From contig NZ_JACTVJ010000011.1 of NCBI RefSeq assembly GCF_014493765.1, forward strand, positions 186,001 to 250,000: 64,000 bases of DNA, written 5' to 3'. Positions within the stretch are counted from its first letter, which is position 1. Every line of letters starts with the position of its first letter. The notes beneath the pieces were generated by a model that was not told the origin of the DNA, did no database searches, and saw only the letters and a program-made list of their open reading frames with translations. The stretch comes from Streptomyces polyasparticus (GTDB taxonomy: Bacteria; Actinomycetota; Actinomycetes; Streptomycetales; Streptomycetaceae). This document shows, one piece after another, positions 7,485 to 14,572 of this stretch. The translations under genes were made by a program, and so were the position numbers.

Positions 7485-8699
7485 TCAGAGGTACTTCTTC
7501 AGCTCCCGCCTGGCCAGCGAACGCTGGTGCACTTCGTCGGGCCCGTCCGCGATCATCAGTGTCCGCGCCCCCGCGTACAGCTCGGCCAGCGGGAAGTCCT
7601 GGCTGACGCCGCCCGCGCCGTACAGCTGGATCGCACGGTCGAGAATGCCCACAACCGTCCGCGGCGTCGCGATCTTGATGGACTGGATCTCGGTGTGCGC
7701 ACCCTTGTTCCCGACCGTGTCCATCAGCCAGGCCGTCTTCAGGACGAGCAGCCGCAGCTGCTCGACGGCGACCCGCGCGTCCGCGATCCACTCGTGGATC
7801 ACGCCCTGCTGCGCGAGCGGCTTGCCGAAGGCCGTACGGGCCACCGCACGCTTGCACATCAGCTCGATGGCGGCCTCCGCCATACCGATCAGGCGCATGC
7901 AGTGGTGGATACGGCCCGGGCCGAGCCGCGCCTGGGCGATGGCGAAGCCGCCGCCCTCCTCGCCGATCAGATTGCCTGCCGGTACGCGCACGTTGTCGAA
8001 GACCACCTCGGCGTGCCCGCCGTGCCAGTGGTCCTCGTAGCCGAACACCTGCATGGCGCGCTTCACGGTGAGCCCCGGGGTGTCCCGCGACACCAGGATC
8101 ATGGACTGCTGGCGGCGGATGTCCTCGCCGTCCGGGTCCGTCTTGCCCATCACGATGAAGATCTGGCACGCGGGGTTCATCGCCCCGGAGATGTACCACT
8201 TGCGGCCGTTGATGACGTAGTCGTCGCCGTCGCGCTCGATGCGCGTCTCGATGTTCGTCGCGTCCGAGGAAGCCACCTCGGGCTCCGTCATCGCGAACGC
8301 CGAGCGGATCTCACCGGCGAGCAGCGGCTCCAGCCACTGCTTCTTCTGCTCGTCGCTGCCGAACTGCGAGAGCACCTCCATGTTGCCGGTGTCCGGGGCC
8401 GCGCAGTTCAGGGCGGTGGGCGCCAACTGCGGGGCGCGCCCGGTGATTTCGGCGAGCGGCGCGTACTGCAGATTGGTCAGCCCCGCACCGTACTCGGCGT
8501 CGGGCAGGAAGAGGTTCCACAGGCCCTGCCTGCGCGCCTCGGCCTTGAGCTCCTCGACGACCGGCGGCACCTCCCACGGCGAGGACAGCTGGGCGTGCTG
8601 CTCGTGCATCACCTTCTGCGCCGGGTATACGTGCTCGTCCATGAAGGCGAGCAGTTTGGCGCGGAGTTCCTCGGTGCGGGCGTCGAATGCGAAGTCCAT
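7485..8699 (-). CDS. acyl-CoA dehydrogenase (ACAD10/11-like)
   Basis: 404 residues covering the full flavin-dependent acyl-CoA dehydrogenase fold: helical N-terminus, the FAMTEPEVASSDATNI segment that contacts FAD, the beta domain (YVINGRKWYISGA), and the C-terminal domain ending in YGAGGVSQDFPLAELY and DGPDEVHQRSLARREL. It oxidises acyl-CoA to enoyl-CoA. The stop-to-start gap to the APH-fold kinase upstream is only 6 bases, so the two form an operon. This pairing mirrors the fused kinase-dehydrogenase arrangement of ACAD10/11 proteins that handle 4-hydroxy acids, so a 4-hydroxyacyl-CoA route is plausible but not proven. Confidence 0.9.
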   Translation of the reverse strand: MDFAFDARTEELRAKLLAFMDEHVYPAQKVMHEQHAQLSSPWEVPPVVEELKAEARRQGLWNLFLPDAEYGAGLTNLQYAPLAEITGRAPQLAPTALNCAAPDTGNMEVLSQFGSDEQKKQWLEPLLAGEIRSAFAMTEPEVASSDATNIETRIERDGDDYVINGRKWYISGAMNPACQIFIVMGKTDPDGEDIRRQQSMILVSRDTPGLTVKRAMQVFGYEDHWHGGHAEVVFDNVRVPAGNLIGEEGGGFAIAQARLGPGRIHHCMRLIGMAEAAIELMCKRAVARTAFGKPLAQQGVIHEWIADARVAVEQLRLLVLKTAWLMDTVGNKGAHTEIQSIKIATPRTVVGILDRAIQLYGAGGVSQDFPLAELYAGARTLMIADGPDEVHQRSLARRELKKYL

Positions 8700-8705
8700 G
8701 CGGAA

Positions 8706-9728
8706 TCAGCCTTCCTGAAGGGTGGTCAGGCCGTGCTCGATGAAGACGGGTACGAGTTCGCCGATCCGGTCGAAACCGGAGCCGACGGTCTGGCCGAGGG
8801 TGTAGCGGTAGTGGATGCCCTCGAGGATCACGGCGAGCTTGAACCAGGCGAACGCGGTGTACCAGGACACCGCCGAGACATCGCGGCCCGAGCGCTCGGC
8901 GTACCGCTCGATCAGCTCCTGCGGCGTGGGGTGCCCGGCGGCCGTGGCGGTGGTGCTGATGGGGGAGTCGGCGAGCCGGAGCGGCACGCTGTACATCACG
9001 AGCAGGCCGAGGTCCGTGAGCGGATCGCCGAGCGTGGACATCTCCCAGTCCAAGACGGCCTTGATCCGGTCGTCCTCACCCATCAGCACGTTGTCGAGGC
9101 GGTAGTCGCCGTGGATGACGGTGGCCGTGGGGGAGACGGGCAGGGAACGCCCGAGCGCCGCGTGCAGCTCGTCGATCCCGGCGAGGTCGCGATTGCGCGA
9201 GGCGTCCAACTGCTTGCCCCAGCGACGCAGTTGCCGGTCGAGGAAGCCCTCGGGCCGGCCGAAGTCCGCGAGCCCGACGGTCTCGGGGTCCACCGCGTGC
9301 AGGTCGACCAGGGTGTCCACGAGAGAGAAGACCGCCGCCCGGGTCCGCTCGGCGCCGAGAGATGCCAGCTCCGCGTCGGTGCGGTACGGGGTGCCGGCCA
9401 CGAACTCCATCACAAAGAACGGAGCCCCGAGGACCTCCTCGTCCTCGCACAGCAGCACGGTCTTCGGCACCGGTACGGCGGTCGGGTGCAGCGCCTTGAT
9501 CACCCGGTGCTCGCGCTTCATGTCGTGCGCGGTGGCCAGCACGTGCCCGAGGGGCGGGCGCCGCACCACCCAGCGCGAGGTGCCGTCCGTGATGTCGTAC
9601 GTGAGGTTCGACCGGCCGCCCTCGATGTGCCGCCCTTGGAGCGGACCTTGTACGAGACCGGGTACCTCTTGGTCGAGATGGTCACGCAGCCGGTCCAGAT
9701 CGAGACCTGGCAGCTGGTCTGAGCTCAT
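8706..9728 (-). CDS. phosphotransferase with aminoglycoside-kinase (APH) fold
   Basis: The 340-residue protein has a kinase catalytic loop HGDYRLDNV at 206-214 (Asp208, Asn213) and the metal-binding LDWEMSTLGDP block at 226-236 (Asp227). This type of APH-fold kinase accompanies acyl-CoA dehydrogenases and is thought to phosphorylate hydroxyacyl-CoA before elimination; it is not evidence of aminoglycoside resistance. It starts at ATG 9728 behind GAGGAG and leads the operon with the dehydrogenase. The promoter carries a palindrome identical in 13 bases to that of the SDR/acyl-CoA ligase operon, so both are probably controlled together. Confidence 0.88.
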   Translation of the reverse strand: MSSDQLPGLDLDRLRDHLDQEVPGLVQGPLQGRHIEGGRSNLTYDITDGTSRWVVRRPPLGHVLATAHDMKREHRVIKALHPTAVPVPKTVLLCEDEEVLGAPFFVMEFVAGTPYRTDAELASLGAERTRAAVFSLVDTLVDLHAVDPETVGLADFGRPEGFLDRQLRRWGKQLDASRNRDLAGIDELHAALGRSLPVSPTATVIHGDYRLDNVLMGEDDRIKAVLDWEMSTLGDPLTDLGLLVMYSVPLRLADSPISTTATAAGHPTPQELIERYAERSGRDVSAVSWYTAFAWFKLAVILEGIHYRYTLGQTVGSGFDRIGELVPVFIEHGLTTLQEG

Positions 9729-9763
9729 GCGTCGCTCCTCATGATGGACTGTCCAGCATGATG

Positions 9764-9779
9764 CCGACCAGTCGGTATG
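9764..9779 (-). promoter_or_regulatory. probable TetR-family operator upstream of the APH-kinase operon
   Basis: The core CCGACCAGTCGG (9764-9775) is a near-perfect inverted repeat. Read on the minus strand it gives CATACCGACTGGTCGG, sharing CATACCGACTGGT with the SDR promoter site at 3602. It lies 36-51 bases before the APH-kinase start. Confidence 0.6.
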
Positions 9780-9858
9780 TCGTCCAGTGCGTACGCGGGA
9801 AGTGATCGGTCTCTCGTCGCTATGCGCCGGGTATGCCCGGAATTTCCGGCGGGATTTC

Positions 9859-9966
9859 CGTCGGCTCCCCGCCGCTTGCTCGTCGGCTCCCCGCCGCTTG
9901 CTCGTCGGCTCGCGCCGCTTCTCCGTCGGCTCGCGCCGCTTCTCCGTCGGCTCCCCCCCGTGAGTC
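9859..9966. repeat. 21-22-bp tandem repeat downstream of the metallo-hydrolase
   Basis: Five copies of CGTCGGCTCSCGCCGCTTSTC-like units start at 9859, 9881, 9903, 9924 and 9945. The array ends against the stop codon of the metallo-hydrolase (minus strand, 9967). It fills most of the gap between two minus-strand genes and codes for nothing recognisable. Confidence 0.8.
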
Positions 9967-10878
9967 TCAGGCGTGGCAGGTCACCATCTCCCCGCCGTTC
10001 ATGACCGCCATGTCCCCGAAGACGGCCACCGGATCGAGCGGCGCACCCTCGGGCCGCCCGTCGAGCTCGGCGTACGCACGGTGCAGATTCGTCACGAGCC
10101 GTTCGCTCTCCCGCCACGCGCCGAACTCGCCGAGGTCCGTGGCCCGGGCCGCCTCCAGCGGCCTGAGCCCGGCCGCGTACGCCTTCTCGGCGGTCTCGGC
10201 GACGAACCGCAGATACCGCTCGGTGCGGTCGTACGCGGAGGGGTCGGTCACCGGCCCGTGCCCGGGCACCACCGTCTCGGCCCCCAGCTCCCGCAGCAGG
10301 CCGAGCGCCCGCAGGGAACCGCTGAGCGAACCCATCGGCAGGAAGGGCGTACCGCCCTCGAAGACCAGGTCCCCGGTGAACACGATCCGCTCCCGCGGCA
10401 GCCACACGATGGTGTCGCCGACCGTGTGCGCGGCGCCGGGATGGATCAGCTCCACCGTGCGCCCCGCCGTGTGCAGCGTCATCCGGTCGCTGTACGTGAG
10501 CGAGGCGGGCGTGATGCGGATGTCGCCGAAGTCGGTCCCGGGCCACAGGAGATGGAGCTGGGGCCCGGCCGCGAGCGCTTCGGTACGGCACTGCTCATGC
10601 GCCACGACCGTGGCGGCGGGCGTGAACACCGCATTGCCATAGGTGTGGTCGCCGTGGTGGTGGGTGTTCACCACGTACCGCGGCAACGGCGCGCCGTCGG
10701 CGAGCAGCGCCTCGCGCAGCGCGTGGGTGCGGCGCTCGGTGGCGGCGGTGTCCACGAGCAGCGTGGCCTCGCCGTCGGTCACCCAGCCGGAGTTGTTGAG
10801 ACACCAGCCGCCGTCGGGCTGGACGTAGGCGGTGACGCCGGGCGCGAGCTGTTCGGGATAGGGCTGTCCTGCGGTCAT
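9967..10878 (-). CDS. MBL-fold metallo-hydrolase
   Basis: 303 residues of a metallo-beta-lactamase fold. The zinc motif HHHGDH is at 73-78, a second ligand region HPGAAHTVGDTIVW and the Asp in FTGDLVFEGG follow, and HGPVTDP is near the C-terminus. This arrangement is of the glyoxalase II/quinoprotein-related hydrolase type; the substrate is not determined. The ATG at 10878 is used because AGGGGGA precedes it; the longer open frame (61 codons) has no family similarity. A third variant of the ACCGAC operator lies about 32 bases upstream, which suggests membership of the TetR-controlled catabolic regulon. Confidence 0.83.
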   Translation of the reverse strand: MTAGQPYPEQLAPGVTAYVQPDGGWCLNNSGWVTDGEATLLVDTAATERRTHALREALLADGAPLPRYVVNTHHHGDHTYGNAVFTPAATVVAHEQCRTEALAAGPQLHLLWPGTDFGDIRITPASLTYSDRMTLHTAGRTVELIHPGAAHTVGDTIVWLPRERIVFTGDLVFEGGTPFLPMGSLSGSLRALGLLRELGAETVVPGHGPVTDPSAYDRTERYLRFVAETAEKAYAAGLRPLEAARATDLGEFGAWRESERLVTNLHRAYAELDGRPEGAPLDPVAVFGDMAVMNGGEMVTCHA

Positions 10879-10908
10879 GCCGTCCCCCTGGTGTGGTCGT
10901 GGAGCGAT

Positions 10909-10923
10909 CCCAACTGGTCGGTC
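10909..10923 (-). promoter_or_regulatory. possible third copy of the ACCGAC-type operator
   Basis: CCAACTGGTCGGT (10910-10922) reads ACCGACCAGTTGG on the minus strand, matching the half-site ACCGAC and spacing of the sites at 3602 and 9764. It lies upstream of the metallo-hydrolase and also in the divergent gap before 11033. Confidence 0.42.
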
Positions 10924-11032
10924 CGAGCCTGCCAGTCGGGGCGGGCGAGGAGCGGGGGAGACAGTCCGTGCGCGCTGCCGCCCGCCGAAATTCGGATGCT
11001 CCGCGGCCGCCGCCGGTGCTGTCCTTTGACGC

Positions 11033-11938
11033 ATGCCGAAACCCGCCGACCACCGCCGCACCGACCCGCCGCCCCGGCCCTACCGCTGGACCCTGTCCGG
11101 ATACGGGGGCGGCCGCCCCGACCGCATCGGAGAGCTCCCGGAGCCGCCGCCCCACGCCGGTGACGGCTCCGTCGGCGAGGGCTACCTCGACGCGCTGGTC
11201 GACTGCACGGCGAAGGTGCTCGCGCGCGCTGCCGGCGGCGATCCGTGCTTCTTCGGGCGGTCGCTCGACGGAATGTACGACCTGCTCAGCGGGGCGCTGG
11301 AGCAGAGCGGCTGGGGTGGCCGGATCGACCGGATCCCGCTGTCCGCCGGGAACGACGCGTGCTGGACCCGCGCCGAGCGGATGCGTTTCCGCGAGCATCT
11401 CGCCGCCGCCGGTCTTTCCCCGTACGCGCTGGCCAGGCGCAAGCGCTCGATCGCGCTGGTGGACGTGGTGGACTCGGGCAGCACGTTCTCCGTCGTGCAC
11501 GGGCAGCTCAGGGCCTGGATCGAGGAGAGCCGCGAACCCTGGCCGGTGATCCGCCGGAATCTGCGGTACGTCGGAGTGACTCCGCGCGGCAAGCCGAGCC
11601 CGAACCACAGTCGCTGGCACCAGGACCTGGACTGGGTCCGCACGCTGCCGGCGGACCATGTCGTCAGCGTCTCGATGCACGGTTGCGTATGGCGGGAGAT
11701 GGCCGATCACGAGCCGAAGCTCACCGGCTGGTTTCCGTCCTGGCGTTGGCTCGACGCGGATCAGCTCCCCGGAGTGGTCCGCCACCGCAACGTCGCCCCG
11801 GCCCTCACCCGCGCCCGGGCCTTGGTCGACGCCGGCCGCACCCGCGAGGTGCGCGCGGAACTCGTCCGCCTGATGGCCCGCGATCCGGGCTTCGCCCAGC
11901 GTGAAGTACGAGCCCTCGCCGGGGCGTTGCGAGGCTGA
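11033..11938 (+). CDS. uncharacterised protein with a phosphoribosyltransferase-like motif
   Basis: 301 residues. I do not recognise a named family. A strand-loop segment ALVDVVDSGSTFSVV at 141-155 resembles the PRPP-binding loop of phosphoribosyltransferases (two hydrophobics, Asp, Asp, Ser-Gly-Ser-Thr). A SLDGMYDLLSG stretch at 77-87 and an HQDLDWVRTLP region further on give a globular soluble protein with no signal or membrane segment. A WRNLR-type tryptophan-rich C-terminal half (WREM, WFPSWRWLD) is unusual. The gene is divergent from the metallo-hydrolase and stands alone. A role in nucleotide salvage or in handling damaged DNA or RNA ends cannot be separated from sequence. Confidence 0.6.
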   Translation: MPKPADHRRTDPPPRPYRWTLSGYGGGRPDRIGELPEPPPHAGDGSVGEGYLDALVDCTAKVLARAAGGDPCFFGRSLDGMYDLLSGALEQSGWGGRIDRIPLSAGNDACWTRAERMRFREHLAAAGLSPYALARRKRSIALVDVVDSGSTFSVVHGQLRAWIEESREPWPVIRRNLRYVGVTPRGKPSPNHSRWHQDLDWVRTLPADHVVSVSMHGCVWREMADHEPKLTGWFPSWRWLDADQLPGVVRHRNVAPALTRARALVDAGRTREVRAELVRLMARDPGFAQREVRALAGALRG

Positions 11939-12017
11939 CGCCCCGGGGCACAGTGCGCTCGACGGGGCGGCGTATGCCCATCGCGGGGTACTCGGCCCAC
12001 CACCGCCACCCGGACCG

Positions 12018-12329
12018 TCAGCGGACGATCGCCACCGAGAACGCGGTGAGCGCGAGGACACAGCCTGCCGCGCTCCAGGCGGCCCGCACCGACATGACCC
12101 TCGGCCGTGCCACGCTCAGGGCCCGGATGCGCCGGTGCGCGAGCGCCACGAAGGCCAGCCACACCAGGAGCGAGGCCGCCACCGCAAGGAGGCCGAGCGG
12201 GGACGGTCCGCCTTGCAGGGCCTGCTTGCCCGCGAGCACCGCCGCGACCGTGCAGGAGAGCGTCGTACGCCGCCAGGCGAGCCGCGTGCGCTCGGGCTGC
12301 AGCCCGGGATCGCGGACCGGCCCGGTCAC
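12018..12329 (-). CDS. DUF202 family small membrane protein
   Basis: 103 residues with the DUF202 signature PERTRLAWRRT at 12-22 followed by three hydrophobic spans. The function of the family is unknown; the yeast relative is a vacuolar transporter chaperone subunit. It lies 37 bases downstream of a second DUF202 gene on the same strand, so the pair is probably one operon and may form a hetero-oligomer. Confidence 0.8.
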   Translation of the reverse strand: MTGPVRDPGLQPERTRLAWRRTTLSCTVAAVLAGKQALQGGPSPLGLLAVAASLLVWLAFVALAHRRIRALSVARPRVMSVRAAWSAAGCVLALTAFSVAIVR

Positions 12330-12366
12330 CGCCCCGCCCCGTCACACGTCCGCGCCCGGCGCTCCC

Positions 12367-12771
12367 TCACTGCTCGGCCCAGCCGAAGAGCACCACCACG
12401 ACCATGATCAGCGCGACCGCACCGACCGCGAGGCTGAGCAGGGCCGGGAAGCGGGTCACGGGCAGATCCTCGCCGCGGCGCATCGCGAGCTCGCAGCGCA
12501 CCCAGTGGTTCACCGCCCGCAGCGCACACATCGCGCCCACCGCGAGCAGCGCGAGCGACAGGCCGATCCGCCAGGCCCAGCGCAGGTCGGGCAGGAACTG
12601 GTCGACCGCGAACCCGCCGCCGACCAGCGCGAGCGCGGTGCGCACCCAGGCGAGGAAGGTCCGCTCGTTGGCGAGCGAGAAGCGGTAGTCGGGGGTCTCG
12701 CCCTCGTCCCGTACGCGGGCGGGTGCGAACCAGAGCCGGAGCGACGACAGAAACCCGTTCACGCCCCGCAC
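12367..12771 (-). CDS. DUF202/YidH family membrane protein
   Basis: 134 residues: a short basic N-terminal part (about 30 residues), then LANERTFLAWVRTALAL at 33-49, the best conserved DUF202 block, and three predicted membrane spans. It is the upstream partner of the smaller DUF202 protein at 12018. Paired DUF202 genes are common in actinomycetes; the role is unknown. Confidence 0.83.
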   Translation of the reverse strand: MRGVNGFLSSLRLWFAPARVRDEGETPDYRFSLANERTFLAWVRTALALVGGGFAVDQFLPDLRWAWRIGLSLALLAVGAMCALRAVNHWVRCELAMRRGEDLPVTRFPALLSLAVGAVALIMVVVVLFGWAEQ

Positions 12772-12820
12772 CCTATCCCCGGGCGATCATCCGTTCCGTG
12801 AGCCCCTGCGCGCGGGGCCG

Positions 12821-12884
12821 CGGGAACCCTGCGCGCAGAGACGGGAGCCCTTACGAGCAGGGACGGGAGCCCTTACGCGCGGAA
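12821..12884. repeat. 22-bp tandem duplication spanning the Nudix gene stop codon
   Basis: ACGGGAGCCCTTACG occurs at 12841 and 12863, with a degenerate third copy from 12821. The TTA within the unit is the TAA stop of the Nudix gene on the minus strand, so the stop codon itself has been duplicated downstream. Confidence 0.72.
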
Positions 12885-13376
12885 CTCCGCCAGGCGCCGG
12901 TACGCCTCGAGCCCGTCCGGCGTCCACTCCCAGTCGTCGATCCGCTGCCCCAGCTCCTCGTCCGTGAGGAACGTGTGCCAGGCCACCTCGGACTCCTGCG
13001 GGGATACGGGGAGTTCGCAGCGCACCTCGTACACCGTGGACCACCAGCCCTGGCCATCCGCCTCGTACAGGAACTTGAAGAGCGGCGTGGGTTGGGGGAG
13101 GCCCTGGACGCCCAGTTCCTCCTCGGCCTCGCGCAGCGCCGCCTCGTCGTAGGACTCGCCCGCGCCGACGACTCCGCCGACGAACATGTCGTAACGGGAG
13201 GGGAAGACCGCCTTGGTCGCCGTCCTGCGGTGGACGAAGATCCGGTCCTCGGCGTCGCGCACCAGGATGAACGCGCAGCGGTGGCGCAGGCCCTCGCGGT
13301 AGGCGACCGAGCGCGGTTCCCGGCCGGTGACACAGTCCTGCTCGTCCACGATGTCGATGATCTCTTCGCTGCTCAT
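12873..13376 (-). CDS. Nudix hydrolase
   Basis: 167 residues. The Nudix box runs from GVVGAGE through REAEEELGV and fits GX5EX7REUXEEXGU exactly, so the metal-binding catalytic loop is intact. The preceding RTATKAVFPSRYDMFVGG and the N-terminal EIIDIVDEQDCVTG resemble the isopentenyl-diphosphate isomerase-like/YfcD branch. Start at 13376 gives the usual N-terminus of that branch; an ATG at 13424 is in frame but adds an arginine-rich stretch. It removes a nucleoside or other diphosphate-linked group; the substrate is open. The terminal codons and stop are tandemly duplicated downstream. Confidence 0.85.
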   Translation of the reverse strand: MSSEEIIDIVDEQDCVTGREPRSVAYREGLRHRCAFILVRDAEDRIFVHRRTATKAVFPSRYDMFVGGVVGAGESYDEAALREAEEELGVQGLPQPTPLFKFLYEADGQGWWSTVYEVRCELPVSPQESEVAWHTFLTDEELGQRIDDWEWTPDGLEAYRRLAEFRA

Positions 13377-13466
13377 CCCGTACGCCCTTCGCCGCTTTCG
13401 CCGCTCGTACGGGACATCCAACACGAGCGCGTCCGGCCGTCCTTGGCGGCCCCCGCCAGGACCGGC

Positions 13467-14369
13467 TCAGCCGCCCTTCACGGCCCCCGCGAGTACCGGC
13501 TGGGCCGCCGTGGCACCGGTGGGCATCGCGGGATGCCGGCAGAGCAGCACGATCCCCGCCACGATCGCCAGCAGCCCGGCGGCCTGCACCGTCAGCGCGG
13601 CCGCGTCCGTGCGCAGCCGGTCGCCGAGGAAGCCCACGCCGCAGACGATCCCCGCGAGCGGCTGCGCGGCGGTGAGCGCGGGCAGCGAGCTGCGCAGCGG
13701 CGCCATCTCGAACGCGCTCTGCACCAGGAGCAGCCCGGCGAGGCCGAGGACGAGCACCCCGTACGGCTGCCAGGCGGTGAGCAGTCCGAGCACGCCCCGC
13801 TCGCCGACCACGAGCTGGCCGCTGGTGCGGGTGAGCGCGTCCTGCAGCCCGTAGAGGAGACCGCCCGCGGCGCCGAGCAGTGCCGGGCCGACGCCCAGGC
13901 GGAAGCGGCGCGCGAACGCGGTCAGGGCCAGCGCCGCGGCGAGCACCGCGCCCACCACCAGCCAGTGCCGCAGCGGCGAGACGCTCGCCCCCGACCCCTC
14001 GGGATGCCCCGCGATCAGGAAGGCGCTCACCCCGCCCGCGAGCAGCAGCAGACCGCCCCAGCCCTGCCGGCCCAGCCGCTGGCCGGTGAGCCGGCGCACC
14101 AGGGCCATCGCGAACAGCAGATGCGTGGCGAGCAGCGGCTCGACCAGGGACATCTCACCCCAGGACAGCGCGACCGCACCGAGCGCGGTGCCCCCCGACA
14201 TCAGGGCGATTCCGGCCAGCCAGCGCGGCATCCGGACGAGATCGAGCAGCAGCCTCGGGGAGAGGAAGTCGCCGAGCGGTGCGCTCCTGGCGGCGCTCTG
14301 CTGCAGCACGAAGCCGAAACCCAGACAGCAGGCCGCACCCAGCGCGAAGAATAAGACGGGGAGCGTCAA
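13467..14369 (-). CDS. DMT-superfamily (EamA-like) transporter with TTA codon
   Basis: About 300 residues, very hydrophobic, with roughly nine to ten membrane spans and no soluble domain, as in DMT permeases that export metabolites. Start: a TTG at 14369 directly preceded by GAGG gives an N-terminus that begins in the first span; the frame stays open 41 codons further. Codon 6 after this start is TTA (14352-14354), the codon read only by the bldA tRNA in Streptomyces, so translation is probably restricted to late growth. The upstream region is divergent with the FAD dehydrogenase. Confidence 0.78.
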   Translation of the reverse strand: MTLPVLFFALGAACCLGFGFVLQQSAARSAPLGDFLSPRLLLDLVRMPRWLAGIALMSGGTALGAVALSWGEMSLVEPLLATHLLFAMALVRRLTGQRLGRQGWGGLLLLAGGVSAFLIAGHPEGSGASVSPLRHWLVVGAVLAAALALTAFARRFRLGVGPALLGAAGGLLYGLQDALTRTSGQLVVGERGVLGLLTAWQPYGVLVLGLAGLLLVQSAFEMAPLRSSLPALTAAQPLAGIVCGVGFLGDRLRTDAAALTVQAAGLLAIVAGIVLLCRHPAMPTGATAAQPVLAGAVKGG

Positions 14370-14526
14370 AGGGACCTCAAGAGCGGTCGTACGTGGGGGA
14401 CTTGGGCGACCATAGCCGGACCCGTCCCTTGATCGCCTCCCCTGCGGCCGCGGTGTGGGCGTTCGCACACCCCTTGCCAAGGGTTCGCACACAGTTGACG
14501 GAACCCGCCCTTGTACCGAGGATCTG

Positions 14527-14538
14527 ACCGACCGGTAA
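14527..14538 (+). promoter_or_regulatory. possible operator upstream of the FAD dehydrogenase
   Basis: ACCGACCGGTAA shares the ACCGAC half-site with the three sites of the lipid catabolism locus, but its second half diverges. It is 35-46 bases before the ATG at 14573. Weak evidence. Confidence 0.28.
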
Positions 14539-14572
14539 CCATGGCTGTGGACTGACAGAACGGACGGCGACG

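Noticed and set aside
8706-9728. Aminoglycoside resistance gene
   Set aside because: The APH fold is present, but the operon with an acyl-CoA dehydrogenase points to the hydroxyacyl-CoA kinase group.
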